The notes: generated by a model from the letters alone, not told the origin. 64,000 nt of DNA from Caulobacter sp. BP25 (GCF_002737755.1 NZ_PEGH01000019.1:186001-250000), one strand, 5' to 3'. Shown: positions 43,161 to 52,465, counted from the first letter of the stretch. Numbers and translations: made by a program.

Positions 43161-44951
43161 TTGCTCGCCGAGCGCCGCCAGAACGAAGACCCCGTCGGAA
43201 GCGCGCAGCTGGCCAAGGCTCTGGACGCCCAGGCCGCCCTGCTGCCTTACGCCCTTGGGGTTTTCGCCATCAGCCTGCCGCTGTTCGTCTGGGTGGCCTC
43301 CTTCGCCGAGAACAGCATCTGGATGACGGCCAGCTTCGCGATTTTCGCGATCAACTGGGGCGCTTTCTATCTGGCCGTTAACGCGCTGCGCGACGACGGG
43401 TCGCGGGATCTGGGCCGTCGGGCGCGAATCCATGTGGCCTGCGGCGTGCTGTGGGCGCTTGCTGTCGCTCAGATCTCGGCTTTCGCAGTCGGCGCCGGTC
43501 CCGCGCGCGAGACGCTGCTCATGCTGGCGACAGCCGGAGCCGTGCTGTGCGCCTTCTTCTCCGCGCCGTACCTGCCGGCCCTGTTGATCGTCGCGCCACT
43601 GGCCGCCGCTGGCCCGCTGGTCGCGCAGTTCATCGGACCCGCGCCGCATACGGGTCTTGAGCTGACCTGGGGCGCAACCGCTCTGGCCCTGGCTCTGGCC
43701 ATGATCCACAATCGAACCCTGCGCCGACAACACCACCTGGCGGTCGCCCACGAGCAGCTGGTCGACGAGCGCTTGCGCGTCCTGGAGACCGCCGAGCGGA
43801 CCGCTCGCTCCAAGTCCGACATCGTCGCCACGCTCAGTCACGAGATCCGCAACGGCCTGACCGGCGTGACCCACGTGCTCGCCGCCGCCGCTGGCCGTGG
43901 CGGACGCGCTGCGCCATCGCGCGAGCAGCTAAACGCAGCGCTGGACGCCGCCCAGGATCTGATCGCCGTGCTGAACGCGACGCTTGATTCCGAGACGGCC
44001 GAATCCGGCCGCCTCAGCGTCGAACGGCAAGCCTTCGATCCCGTCCGGCTGATTCAGGATCTCGTGCTGCTGGAAAAGCCGCACGCCGGCGCCAAGGGGC
44101 TTGAGCTTTCGATCCACATCGACCCGGTGCTGCTGGGGCGCGATCGCGGGGCGACGGTCGCCGATCCCCTGCGCACGCGCCAGATCATGTCCAACCTGCT
44201 CAGCAATGCGGTCAAGTATACGGTGCGGGGCCGCATCGAGGTCCGGCTTGAGCTACGCGATGACCATGTGGCGGTTGAGGTCGCCGACACTGGTCCTGGT
44301 CTGTCGTCCGACGAGCTGGAGCAGGCCTTCGAGCCCTTCCGGCGGGTGGAGCGCACCGGCGCGGGCGTCAACGGCGCGGGCCTTGGCCTTTCGCTGTCGC
44401 GTCAGCTTTCGCGGCTAATGGGCGGCGCGCTGGAAGCCAGCAGCGCGATGGGCGTCGGCAGTTGCTTCACGCTGCGTCTGCCGTTTGATCCGCTGGCCGA
44501 ACGCGGAGGCCACGAAGTCGCTATGGCCGCCGATCCCCTAGGCGCCCCACGGGCGATGCGCGTGCTGATCGCCGAGGACGACGCCCTGAACGCGGCCATG
44601 CTGCGCGCCATCCTGGAGCAACTGGGCCATCAGGTCGTCCATGCCCAGAACGGCCGTCGCGCTGTGGACCTGGCCGGGATCGCCGAGTTCGACCTTCTCA
44701 TGCTGGACGGTCGCATGCCGGTTATGGATGGCCCTGCGGCCATCAGGGCCCTGCGGGAAACCGACGGCCCCAACCGGCGCGCGCCGATCATCGCGATGAT
44801 CGACGGCGACGGCGACGAGGCCCGCGAGAGCCTCGACGCTGGGGCCGACATCACGCTGCGCAAGCCCGTGAGCGTGGCAGGCGTGGCGCGGGCTGTCGCC
44901 GACGCGGCGGCTCTGGAGCGCCTCGAGGCCTTGCGAACCGCCGCCGCCTGA
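43161..44951 (+). CDS. Membrane hybrid histidine kinase with C-terminal receiver
   Basis: The 596-residue protein has five to six N-terminal membrane helices (about residues 25-185), a short coiled coil, a dimerisation domain with H227 in LSHEIRNGLTGV, an ATPase domain (NLLSNAVKYT, VADTGPGLS, GAGLGLSLSRQL) and a receiver from about residue 468, with phospho-acceptor D516 in LMLDGRMPVMDG. The conserved Thr/Ser after the fourth strand is replaced (PIIAMIDGD). The TTG start is supported by AGGAG eight bases upstream. The signal and the downstream partner are unknown. Confidence 0.9.
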   Translation: MLAERRQNEDPVGSAQLAKALDAQAALLPYALGVFAISLPLFVWVASFAENSIWMTASFAIFAINWGAFYLAVNALRDDGSRDLGRRARIHVACGVLWALAVAQISAFAVGAGPARETLLMLATAGAVLCAFFSAPYLPALLIVAPLAAAGPLVAQFIGPAPHTGLELTWGATALALALAMIHNRTLRRQHHLAVAHEQLVDERLRVLETAERTARSKSDIVATLSHEIRNGLTGVTHVLAAAAGRGGRAAPSREQLNAALDAAQDLIAVLNATLDSETAESGRLSVERQAFDPVRLIQDLVLLEKPHAGAKGLELSIHIDPVLLGRDRGATVADPLRTRQIMSNLLSNAVKYTVRGRIEVRLELRDDHVAVEVADTGPGLSSDELEQAFEPFRRVERTGAGVNGAGLGLSLSRQLSRLMGGALEASSAMGVGSCFTLRLPFDPLAERGGHEVAMAADPLGAPRAMRVLIAEDDALNAAMLRAILEQLGHQVVHAQNGRRAVDLAGIAEFDLLMLDGRMPVMDGPAAIRALRETDGPNRRAPIIAMIDGDGDEARESLDAGADITLRKPVSVAGVARAVADAAALERLEALRTAAA

Positions 44952-45031
44952 GCCGTCTGCCGTAAGGTAAGCCTTTCACGCTCCGCCGCCCTCCCCCATG
45001 GTTCTGTCCAAGAACACAATGGGAGGACGCG

Positions 45032-46222
45032 ATGCTGGAAGGACTGCGGGTCATCGAGCTGGCGACCTACATCGCCGCCCCGGGCGCGGCGGGGATCATG
45101 GCCGACTGGGGCGCGGACGTGATCAAGGTCGAGTCGCCCGAGGGCGACCCCATGCGGCGCTTCTTCGACACCATTGGTTCGGACCAGGACGCCAACCCCG
45201 TCTTTGAACTGGACAATCGCGGCAAGCGGGCCGTGGTTCTCGATATTCGCAGCGACCTGGGCCGCGAGGCGCTGAAGGCTCTGGTCGCGACGGCCGATGT
45301 CTTCCTGACCAATGTCCGCCCCGCCGCGCTAGCCCGCGCCGGCCTGGACTTCGAGGCTCTGAAGGCCGTCAATCCGCGCCTGATCTACGCCAGCCTCACC
45401 GGCTATGGCCTGACGGGGCCGGACGCGGACAAGCCCGGCATGGACGTCGCCGCCTTCTGGTCGCGCGCCGGCGTTGGAGCGATCACCGCACCGAAGGGCT
45501 CGGAGCCGTTCCCGATCCGCACGGGCATGGGGGACCACGTGACGTCGCTGGCGACGGTCTCGGCGATCCTGGCAGCCGTTTTCGAGCGCCAGCGCACCGG
45601 CGAAGGGCGGCTGGTCGAGACCTCGCTGCTGCGGACTGGCGTCTATGCGATCGGCTCGGACATGGCGATCCAGCTACGCCTGGGAAAACTGGCCTCGACG
45701 CGAGGCCGCCGCGAAGCCGTGCAGCCACTCGCCAATTTCTACAAGACAGCCGACGGGCGCTGGATCTGTCTCTTGCCGCGCCAGGGTTCGGTCGACTGGC
45801 CGCGCATCGCCGCCGCCGCCGGCCGGCCAGAACTGGTCGACGACCCACGCTTTTCCTCGGCCAAGGCCCGGCGCGAGCATGGTGAGGCGCTGGTCGACAT
45901 CCTGGACGCCGCCTTCGGCGCCATGACCTACGCCGAAGCCGCCAAGGCGCTGGACGCCGGCGACATCACCTGGGCCCCCTATCAGACCCCGCGCGAGCTG
46001 GCGCAGGACCCACAGGCCGAAGCGGCGGGCTGTTTCGTGGAGACGCCCAACGGGCGCGGCGGGACTTTCCGTGCTCCAGCCGCCCCGGCCCGCTTCCCGG
46101 GCGCGCCTGACGGACCACGCGGCCCCGCCCCCGCACTCGGCGCGGACACAGCGGCAGTGTTCCGCGAGCTTGGATGGGACGAGGAAAGGGTAGCCGCCCT
46201 GACAGCGGTCAGCGCTGCTTGA
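45032..46222 (+). CDS. CaiB/BaiF-type (family III) CoA-transferase
   Basis: The 396-residue protein has the family III fold with MADWGADVIKVESPEGDP near the N-terminus and the catalytic aspartate D168 in GMGDHVTS. It would transfer CoA between carboxylic acids. GGGAGGA precedes the ATG. Its last 14 bases overlap the convergent transglycosylase gene. The substrate is not evident; an acyl-CoA dehydrogenase is encoded nearby at 48071. Confidence 0.9.
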   Translation: MLEGLRVIELATYIAAPGAAGIMADWGADVIKVESPEGDPMRRFFDTIGSDQDANPVFELDNRGKRAVVLDIRSDLGREALKALVATADVFLTNVRPAALARAGLDFEALKAVNPRLIYASLTGYGLTGPDADKPGMDVAAFWSRAGVGAITAPKGSEPFPIRTGMGDHVTSLATVSAILAAVFERQRTGEGRLVETSLLRTGVYAIGSDMAIQLRLGKLASTRGRREAVQPLANFYKTADGRWICLLPRQGSVDWPRIAAAAGRPELVDDPRFSSAKARREHGEALVDILDAAFGAMTYAEAAKALDAGDITWAPYQTPRELAQDPQAEAAGCFVETPNGRGGTFRAPAAPARFPGAPDGPRGPAPALGADTAAVFRELGWDEERVAALTAVSAA

Positions 46223-47087
46223 CCTTGTCGTTGGCCTCGGCCAGCACGCGCAGCATCTCGGCCGAGAACATCGAATTGGCAAGGCGCTGACCGGCGCCCA
46301 TGCCCGAGGAGCCTGACGAACCCGCGCCGCCGAACGGATCACCGACGTCCTGCGAGCCACGCAGGATGAGGTTCATCACCGCCTCCTGCTGCTGGATATG
46401 CTCCAGGCGACGGCCGCTAGCGTACTGCGTGAAGCCCTGGTCATCATCGGCCGGGCGCGACGGCGCCGGATCGGCGATCCGGGTCGAGCCGCCAGTCTTG
46501 GTCAGGTTCGCGTAGAGCTCGCCCACCGTTGTGTGGCGACCGTCGCGATAGAAGATCGAGCGGTTGGCTTGGGCGGCTTCGGGGAACATCGCCGCAGCGC
46601 TGGCGCTCGGCGAGGTCGTGGCCGCTTGTATCAGCTTGGCCGAGCCCTGCGGCCCCAGGAAGTGGGCGGCGTAGAGCTCGCCGGCCGTGGGCGAGCGCCC
46701 CACCCGGCCGCGCAGGTACGAGGCGTGATCCGAGGTCAGCTCGCCGGCCATCAGCGAGGCGGCGTGGGGATCCATCTTCAGGCCCAGAACCGCTTTTCGG
46801 GCCTCGTCGCCAGCGACGCGATAGCGACCATCGGAGCTTTGCGTGATCAGATCGGCGTAGCGAGCGTAGCCGTACTTGGAGCCGTGCTTCTTCAGCGTGG
46901 CCAGCCAAGTCTGGTCGACAAACTGGAAAAGACCCGACGCCGACGAGGTCCGCGCCTTGGCGGCGGGGTTGAAACCGCTCTCGCGCTTGGCCGTCCCCAT
47001 CAGGAAGGTGAAATCAACCCCCGTCGCGCTGGAGGCGCGCTGGATGGCCGACTCAACGACGCTGCGAATGGAACCTACGGCGGGCAT
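46209..47087 (-). CDS. Lytic transglycosylase (SLT domain) without signal peptide
   Basis: The 292-residue protein has an SLT-type lysozyme fold in its first half: catalytic E36 in KRESGFNP, then ASGLFQFVDQTWL, and a C-terminal disordered, Gly/Ser-rich stretch with a final helix (LANSMFSAEMLRVLAEANDK). It lacks a signal peptide, so it may be exported by a dedicated route such as the flagellar system or act after lysis. A CtrA-type box lies 25 bases upstream of its start. The start MPAVGSIRSV was chosen by the domain. Confidence 0.85.
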   Translation of the reverse strand: MPAVGSIRSVVESAIQRASSATGVDFTFLMGTAKRESGFNPAAKARTSSASGLFQFVDQTWLATLKKHGSKYGYARYADLITQSSDGRYRVAGDEARKAVLGLKMDPHAASLMAGELTSDHASYLRGRVGRSPTAGELYAAHFLGPQGSAKLIQAATTSPSASAAAMFPEAAQANRSIFYRDGRHTTVGELYANLTKTGGSTRIADPAPSRPADDDQGFTQYASGRRLEHIQQQEAVMNLILRGSQDVGDPFGGAGSSGSSGMGAGQRLANSMFSAEMLRVLAEANDKVKQR

Positions 47088-47112
47088 GGGTCTCAGGAGT
47101 CGGCGATCATAG

Positions 47113-47127
47113 TTAATTCCCAATTAA
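47113..47127. promoter_or_regulatory. CtrA-type binding site TTAA-N7-TTAA
   Basis: TTAA (47113-47116), seven bases, and TTAA followed by C (47124-47128) match the Caulobacter CtrA box exactly. It also forms the perfect inverted repeat GTTAATT-CCC-AATTAAC. It is close to the transglycosylase start (minus strand) and 150 bases from tonB. Confidence 0.7.
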
Positions 47128-47280
47128 CCACGTTCCGCGTCGCGCGTCCGGAGACGAGATGCCGCAGGCGATCTTACGGGCGTAAGAGAAATCTCCATCA
47201 GGATTACGATTGTCAATTTACAAGAGCGCGCACGCGTGCTGACCTGATCCTACGGATGTAATTCCACTAGGGAGATCAAT

Positions 47281-47994
47281 ATGGCTCTGGCCCTGTATCC
47301 CAATGGTTCCGGCATTTCTGGCCTGGACGCGGCGCCGCGCAAGCCGTCCCGCGTACTGATCCTGGGCCTCGGCGTCTCGGCCACCGCGCACATGATGCTG
47401 ATCGGCTACCTCGCCTATCAGAAGTGGACCCAGCCCCTTCCGACGGCTGAGCCCGACAAACCGTTCGTGATCGAGCAGGTCTACACGCCCAAGCCGCCCC
47501 CGCCTCCCCCGTCGCAGACCCCGCCGCAGCAGAATCAGATTCGGCTGCATACGCCGGTCCCCACACCCCTGCCGACGCCCGAGCCCTTGCCGATCGAGCC
47601 GGTGAAGGTGGACGGTCCGCCACAGCCAGGTCCGTCAACCTTGCCGACCGCGCCAACCGCGCCAACCGCGCTCGCGACGCCGCCGGCCCCGCCGACCAAG
47701 GTGATCACCCGAGCCAACTGGCTGCGCGTTCCGTCCGCCGATGATGTGGCGCGCTACTATCCTGAAAGCGCGGTGCGTCGCGGGGTCTCCGGTTCGGCCA
47801 CCCTGAGCTGCGCGGTGACAGTCAGCGGCGCGGTTCGCAACTGCGCGGTCGTCTCCGAAACCCCTGCGGACGAAGGCTTCGGCGCGGCCGCCCTGAAGAT
47901 CTCGCGCTTCTTCAAGATGAAGCCGCAGATGGAGAACGGCGAGCCCGTGGACGGCGCAACCGTCAGCATCCCGATCCGGTTCAACGCGGACTGA
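47281..47994 (+). CDS. tonB: TonB-family energy transducer
   Basis: The 237-residue protein has an N-terminal membrane anchor (about residues 25-46), a Pro-rich periplasm-spanning region ([28 protein letters not shown]) and a C-terminal TonB domain ([40 protein letters not shown]). It passes energy from ExbB/ExbD to outer-membrane receptors. AGGGAGA lies before the ATG. It is not next to exbBD; a second TonB is in the exb operon at 59504, so the two may serve different receptors. Confidence 0.88.
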   Translation: MALALYPNGSGISGLDAAPRKPSRVLILGLGVSATAHMMLIGYLAYQKWTQPLPTAEPDKPFVIEQVYTPKPPPPPPSQTPPQQNQIRLHTPVPTPLPTPEPLPIEPVKVDGPPQPGPSTLPTAPTAPTALATPPAPPTKVITRANWLRVPSADDVARYYPESAVRRGVSGSATLSCAVTVSGAVRNCAVVSETPADEGFGAAALKISRFFKMKPQMENGEPVDGATVSIPIRFNAD

Positions 47995-48021
47995 GAAAGC
48001 TTCGTCCGGTGTTGAAACGGC

Positions 48022-48060
48022 GGCCGGGTCGCGCCTTCCAGCGACCCGGCCATGCCTTTT
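48022..48060. terminator. Bidirectional terminator between tonB and the acyl-CoA dehydrogenase
   Basis: GGCCGGGTCGC (48022-48032) and GCGACCCGGCC (48041-48051) form an 11-base stem followed by ATGCCTTTT. It lies between convergent genes. Confidence 0.7.
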
Positions 48061-48070
48061 CAGGCGCCGC

Positions 48071-49234
48071 CTAGTAGCTCTTGGGCAGGCCCAGGACGCG
48101 CTCGGCGATGAAGTTCAGGATCATCTCGCGGCTGATGGGCGCGATGCGGGCGATCATCGCCTCGCGGAAGTAGCGCTCGACGTCGTATTCCTTGGCGTAG
48201 CCCATGCCGCCATGCGCCAGCACCGACGCCTCGCAGGCATGGAAGCCAGCTTCCGCCCCTAGATATTTGGCGGCGTTGGCCTCGGCCCCGCACTCCTGGC
48301 CCGCGTCGTAGAGCGCGGCGGCCTTGAAGGCCAGGAGGTTGGCGGCCTCGAGCTCAGCCCACGACTTGGCAAGCGGATGCGCCACGCCCTGGTTCTGTCC
48401 GATCGGCCGGCCGAACACCACGCGTTCCTTGGCGTAGGTCGTAGCCTTGGCCAGGGCCGCACGACCCAGGCCGATGGCCTCCGCAGCGAACAGCACGCGC
48501 TCGGGATTGAGGCCATGCAGCAGATACTGAAAGCCCTTGCCCTCCTCGCCGACCAGATCCTCGGCCGGGACGAACAAGTCCTCGATAAAGAGCATGTTAC
48601 ATTCGACGGCCTTGCGGCCCATCTTCGGGATCGGCTTGGCCTCGATCTTCTCGCGGTCGGTATAGAACAGCGACAGGCCCTGGGTCGGCTTGGCGCACTG
48701 GTCCTTAGGGGTGGTGCGGGCGATGATCAGGATCTTGTTGGCGCGCTGGGCGCCGGTGGTCCAAATCTTCCGGCCGTTCAGGCGATAGCCGCCGTCCACC
48801 TTCTCGGCCCGCGTCTCCAGGCTGGAGGTGTCGAGGCCCGAGTTGGGTTCGGTAACGGCGAAGCACATCTTGTCCTCGCCGGAGATCAGGCGCGGCAGCA
48901 GGCGCTCGCGCTGCTCATCCGTGCCGAACTTTACCAACGGCATGGGGCCAAAGATGTTCAGGTGGATCGCCGAGGCGCCCGAAAAGCCCGCGCCCGACTG
49001 CGCCACGGTCTGCATCATCACGGCGGCCTCGGTCAGGCCCAGGCCGGCGCCGCCCACGCTTTCGGGCATGGCCACGCCCAGCCAGCCGCCTTCGGCGATG
49101 GCGGCGACGAAGTCCTCGGGGAAGTTTCCGGTCTCGTCGGTGCGGCGCCAGTATTCATCGTCGAAGGCCGCGCAGACCTTGGCGACGCCCTCGCGGATGG
49201 CTTCCTGCTCTTCGGTCAACCAGAATCCGGACAT
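48071..49234 (-). CDS. Acyl-CoA dehydrogenase
   Basis: The 387-residue flavoprotein has the N-terminal helical domain, the FAD-binding middle strand domain (CFAVTEPNSGLDTSSLETRA, WTTGAQRANKILI) and the C-terminal helical domain (KYLGAEAGFHACEASVLAHG, YDVERYFREAMI). It oxidises an acyl-CoA to the 2-enoyl-CoA. Its length and motifs are complete. The chain length or substrate is not decided by sequence. Confidence 0.92.
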   Translation of the reverse strand: MSGFWLTEEQEAIREGVAKVCAAFDDEYWRRTDETGNFPEDFVAAIAEGGWLGVAMPESVGGAGLGLTEAAVMMQTVAQSGAGFSGASAIHLNIFGPMPLVKFGTDEQRERLLPRLISGEDKMCFAVTEPNSGLDTSSLETRAEKVDGGYRLNGRKIWTTGAQRANKILIIARTTPKDQCAKPTQGLSLFYTDREKIEAKPIPKMGRKAVECNMLFIEDLFVPAEDLVGEEGKGFQYLLHGLNPERVLFAAEAIGLGRAALAKATTYAKERVVFGRPIGQNQGVAHPLAKSWAELEAANLLAFKAAALYDAGQECGAEANAAKYLGAEAGFHACEASVLAHGGMGYAKEYDVERYFREAMIARIAPISREMILNFIAERVLGLPKSY

Positions 49235-49268
49235 CCGGCCTTACTCCCCTGCGCTGTGCGTCGCCCCT

Positions 49269-50279
49269 TTAGGCCTTCTCGAACCGTCGCGCATCGAGAG
49301 CAGCGGCGTCGGGGCCTGGGTTATCGCTTGTCAGATAAGCCGCCACCATATCCGCAACAAGCGGCGCGAACAGCCATCCGTTACGTCGGGCGCCAACCGC
49401 CAACATGACGCCCGGCGCTCGGCTCCAGCCCACGAGCGGCAAACCGTCGGGCGTGGTGGCTCGCACGCCGACCTCCACCACCGCGTGATCGAGATCGAGG
49501 CCCGGGCGCAGGTCTTGGGCGGCGCGACGCAGCGCCTGAGTCGCTGACGCGTCCGGCGCAAGATCGTCGCGCCCCGCCTCCATGGTCGCGCCGATGGACA
49601 GGGCTGCCTCTCCAGGCGCCAGATAGACGCCCTGGCCGCGCACCACCGCAGCGTCGTGATCCGGGGCGGAGGTGCGGAGAATTTGTCCCTTGATCGGCGC
49701 TAGCGCCGAGGTCTCGGGCGCTATGCGGCCATCGCGAACGCCCGGCCCGGTGGCCAGAACCAGCACATCGAAAGACTCGACTCGGCCATCGGTCAGCGTC
49801 AGAGCGCCGGACTCAAAGGAAACGACCTCGCCAGGATCGAAAACCGCACCGACGTCTTCCGCCGCCGCGCGGAGGTTGGTCAGGGCCGATCGCGCTTCCA
49901 GCCGCCAGTCCTCGGCGATCGTATCGCCCGCGGCGAGGCCCAGTTGCTCCAGCCGCGCCGCGACCTCAGCCCGCCAAGCCTTGGAGCCCTCGAGCCGCAC
50001 GCCAGCGCGCGAAAGAGCGATCGCCAGGGCCTCGGCGAAATCCGGCCAGAGATCACGGGCGCGGCGCATCAGCGGCAGATGATCACGCGAAAGGGGGTCG
50101 AATAGCGCCTCGCTGACGGGCGCCAGCATGCCAGCGGCCACACCGGACGCGTTTAGGCCCGGCGGCGAAGGATCAAACACCGTGACCGCCCGTCCGGCCT
50201 GGGCCAGTCGTAACGCCACCGCCGAGCCGAAGGCCCCGGCTCCCGCCACCGCGATCTTTGCGCCGTCATCTGATTGCAT
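49269..50279 (-). CDS. thiO: FAD-dependent glycine oxidase (ThiO-like)
   Basis: The 336-residue flavoprotein has the dinucleotide-binding motif IAVAGAGAFGSAVALRLAQA near the N-terminus and the DAO fold, including GVAAGMLAPVSEALFD, which is typical of ThiO, and a C-terminal ATTPDGLPLVGWS followed by VGARRNGWLFAP. ThiO makes the imine of glycine for thiamine thiazole synthesis. No other thiamine genes are next to it, so the role is inferred. The ATG at 50279 was chosen over an upstream start because the FAD motif begins at once. Confidence 0.8.
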   Translation of the reverse strand: MQSDDGAKIAVAGAGAFGSAVALRLAQAGRAVTVFDPSPPGLNASGVAAGMLAPVSEALFDPLSRDHLPLMRRARDLWPDFAEALAIALSRAGVRLEGSKAWRAEVAARLEQLGLAAGDTIAEDWRLEARSALTNLRAAAEDVGAVFDPGEVVSFESGALTLTDGRVESFDVLVLATGPGVRDGRIAPETSALAPIKGQILRTSAPDHDAAVVRGQGVYLAPGEAALSIGATMEAGRDDLAPDASATQALRRAAQDLRPGLDLDHAVVEVGVRATTPDGLPLVGWSRAPGVMLAVGARRNGWLFAPLVADMVAAYLTSDNPGPDAAALDARRFEKA

Positions 50280-50446
50280 CCGGCGCAGACACATTCCCGT
50301 ATCGTGCACGTCAAGCCCGGACGCAGCCATAATCGTTTCATTGACCCGTTGCGTGTAAGCGTGGGCGTGACGACTCCGCGAAGCTCGGTCTATATCGTTA
50401 ATACTCGCGTTTGAGCCGCGTCGCGGCGTTGAGGGATTTAAGGCGG

Positions 50447-50854
50447 ATGAACGATCGACCCGCGGCTGAGCAGGCCCACCCCGTCGACCTGTACGTGGGC
50501 GCGCGGCTGAGGATTCGCCGAAAGATGATGGGTCTCAGCCAGACCCAGGTCGCTGACGCCCTCGGGATCACCTTCCAGCAGATCCAGAAGTATGAGCGCG
50601 GCGCCAACCGCATCAGCGCCAGCAAGCTCTATGACGCCGCCAAGCTGCTGCAGGCCCCGGTCTCCTATTTCTATGAGGGCCTGGAAGACACCGACGGCGG
50701 CATGGACGACGGCTTCGCCCAGCGCATGACCGAGTTCGTCTCGACGCCCGAAGGCTTGGAATTGGCCGGGCTGTTCCCGCGCCTGGCCGATCGGCGCCTG
50801 CGTCGCCGGGTCGTCGACCTGGTCCGCGCCATGGTGGACGACGAAGCGCCGTAA
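50447..50854 (+). CDS. XRE-family helix-turn-helix regulator
   Basis: The 135-residue protein has a Cro/C1-type helix-turn-helix (RLRIRRKMMGLSQTQVADAL, then ITFQQIQKYERGANRISASK, residues about 21-75) and a short C-terminal extension. This is a widespread alphaproteobacterial type of small XRE regulator, related to those in stress and cell-cycle control. The ATG follows AAGGCGG. The target genes are unknown. Confidence 0.85.
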   Translation: MNDRPAAEQAHPVDLYVGARLRIRRKMMGLSQTQVADALGITFQQIQKYERGANRISASKLYDAAKLLQAPVSYFYEGLEDTDGGMDDGFAQRMTEFVSTPEGLELAGLFPRLADRRLRRRVVDLVRAMVDDEAP

Positions 50855-50963
50855 CGGCCGCCTGCCGCTTCGGCTGGCCAGTCACCCGCGCCCGAACCCT
50901 GTTGATACGCCAACGCAACGGCGATTTGGGCTGGCGGTGATCGGTGGCCTCCAGCCAATGATG

Positions 50964-51003
50964 CGTCAGCTATCTGCCCGAACACCCGTCAGCTATGTCC
51001 CCG
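50964..51003. repeat. Two 17-base direct repeats
   Basis: CGTCAGCTATCTGCCCG (50964-50980) and CGTCAGCTATGTCCCCG (50987-51003) match at 15 of 17 positions with a 23-base period. They resemble repeated ends of an insertion sequence, but no transposase is present. They lie 40 bases from the 3' end of the truncated ligD. Confidence 0.45.
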
Positions 51004-51042
51004 GCCTGAACAACAAGGGCGGGATGACAATTTATGGTGGGG

Positions 51043-52038
51043 CTATTTCGTCTTCTCGCCGCCCAGCCTCCTGATCGCCGCCGCCAAGTCCCGCTCACTC
51101 TCCGCATAGACGTCCCAAGCGTCGAGGCTCTTCAAAAACCCCGGCGCGGTGCGCAGATTGAAGCGCTTGGGGTTCAGCCCCTTCCTCACCTGGGTCCAGG
51201 ACACCGGCCACGACACCGGCGCGCCCGGCCGGCCCCGGGGCGATAGCGGCGCCACCGCCGTGCTCATGCGGTCGTTGCGCAGGTAGTCGAGGAAGATCTT
51301 CCCGCCCCGCTCCCTCTTGGCCATGTTCAGCAGGTAGCGCTCGGGGCTGTCGGCCGCCATTTGGGCGCAGACCTCGCGGGCGAAGGCCTTGGCTGTGTCC
51401 CAGTCGACCGCTTCTCCCTTTTTTGGGGGCTTCAGCGGCGTCACGACATGCAGCCCCTTGCCGCCCGTGGTCTTGCAGAAGGGCGACAGGCCCAACGCCT
51501 CCAAACGGTCACGGATCTCCCGCGCGCCCTCCACAACGGCGTCGAACGACACGTCGGGCGCGGGGTCCAGGTCGAAGACCAGGCGGCCGGGAACGTCCTG
51601 CTTGTTCGGCCGGCAGTTCCAGGGGTGAAGCTCGGTCGCGCCCCACTGGGCGGCCGCCACCAGGCTCTCCACGGTGTTGAAGACCAGGTAGGGCTTGCGG
51701 TCGCCGCTGACGACCATGTCGTCGATCAGGGACGAGACACCCTTGCCTGAATGACGCTGGAAGAACGTCTCGCCGTCGATGCCGTCGGGCATGCGGATCA
51801 CCGAGCACGGGCGGCCCTTGATGTGCTCCAGCATCCAATCGCCGACCGCTTCGAAGTATTCCGCCAGCTCGAGCTTGGTTCCCGGCGTCCCATCGCCGGC
51901 GTCGGACCACAGGGGCTTGTCGGGATTGGAGATCGCCACGCCCCGCACCGAAGCCTTGCCGTTTCTTCGCTTCGACAGGGGCGTCACTTTCGGTTCAAGA
52001 AGTTCGACCGCTTCGGCCAGGGCGGGCGCTTCAGCCAC
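51043..52038 (-). CDS. ligD: LigD polymerase domain (AEP primase-polymerase), separated from the rest of LigD
   Basis: The 331-residue product is a complete LigD-type polymerase domain (archaeo-eukaryotic primase family), which fills gaps and adds ribonucleotides in bacterial end joining. It has [23 protein letters not shown] with the metal-binding aspartates, [14 protein letters not shown], and [20 protein letters not shown]. In full LigD proteins of this kind it follows a phosphoesterase and a ligase domain; here the ligase is absent. Translation would need a GTG at 52038 that lacks a ribosome-binding site, so expression is doubtful. No ku gene is in the window. Confidence 0.85.
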   Translation of the reverse strand: MAEAPALAEAVELLEPKVTPLSKRRNGKASVRGVAISNPDKPLWSDAGDGTPGTKLELAEYFEAVGDWMLEHIKGRPCSVIRMPDGIDGETFFQRHSGKGVSSLIDDMVVSGDRKPYLVFNTVESLVAAAQWGATELHPWNCRPNKQDVPGRLVFDLDPAPDVSFDAVVEGAREIRDRLEALGLSPFCKTTGGKGLHVVTPLKPPKKGEAVDWDTAKAFAREVCAQMAADSPERYLLNMAKRERGGKIFLDYLRNDRMSTAVAPLSPRGRPGAPVSWPVSWTQVRKGLNPKRFNLRTAPGFLKSLDAWDVYAESERDLAAAIRRLGGEKTK

Positions 52039-52184
52039 AGGTCGTAGTGTAGTCGAGTGGAGGCGTGTTTCTGGATGAAAAAGCGCGCGCGCTCGGACGC
52101 GGCGACGGCGACTTGGCCCGAGGGCTCGGCTGTCTTATCGAAGTCGCGCTTGGCCTCGTGGGCCGTGAGCTTGCGCCCCGCCAT
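51984..52184 (-). pseudogene. ligD: LigD N-terminal phosphoesterase stub
   Basis: The frame starts with the conserved LigD 3'-phosphoesterase N-terminus and ends soon after [19 protein letters not shown], which matches the domain's QKHxARRLHYDLRLE segment. It then runs out of frame into the polymerase-domain linker. The rest of the phosphoesterase and the entire ligase domain (well over 1 kb in family members) are missing, so this is the 5' remnant of a three-domain ligD. Confidence 0.8.
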
Positions 52185-52195
52185 CCCTAGCCGCC

Positions 52196-52465
52196 CTATT
52201 CGCCGCCGAAGACTTGCGGACGCTCGTCGTCGACATCGCGACCGTCGCCGGGGTCCTCGTCCCGCTCCAGTTCGATGATCTCCTCGTCATCGAGATCCTC
52301 GCCGATCAGGGCGTCATCGTCGTCGGCGTCGCCCTCGGCCTGGGTGACGTCCAAGACGTCCGGCAGCTCCTCGAAGGTGCGAAACTCGCCATCGCGGCCG
52401 ATCACGTCGTCGTCCATCACCTCGGCGCCGTCCTGGCCGTCCCATCCGTTTTCGACTTCGGTCAT
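52196..52465 (-). CDS. Small highly acidic hypothetical protein
   Basis: The 89-residue protein is very rich in Asp and Glu (DADDDDALIGEDLDDEEIIE) with no membrane segment or Cys. I recognise no family. AGGAGAAG lies upstream of the ATG at 52465. It ends 12 bases before the LigD stub, so it was probably co-transcribed with ligD. Acidic proteins can mimic DNA or act as disordered regulators, but nothing shows this here. Confidence 0.7.
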   Translation of the reverse strand: MTEVENGWDGQDGAEVMDDDVIGRDGEFRTFEELPDVLDVTQAEGDADDDDALIGEDLDDEEIIELERDEDPGDGRDVDDERPQVFGGE

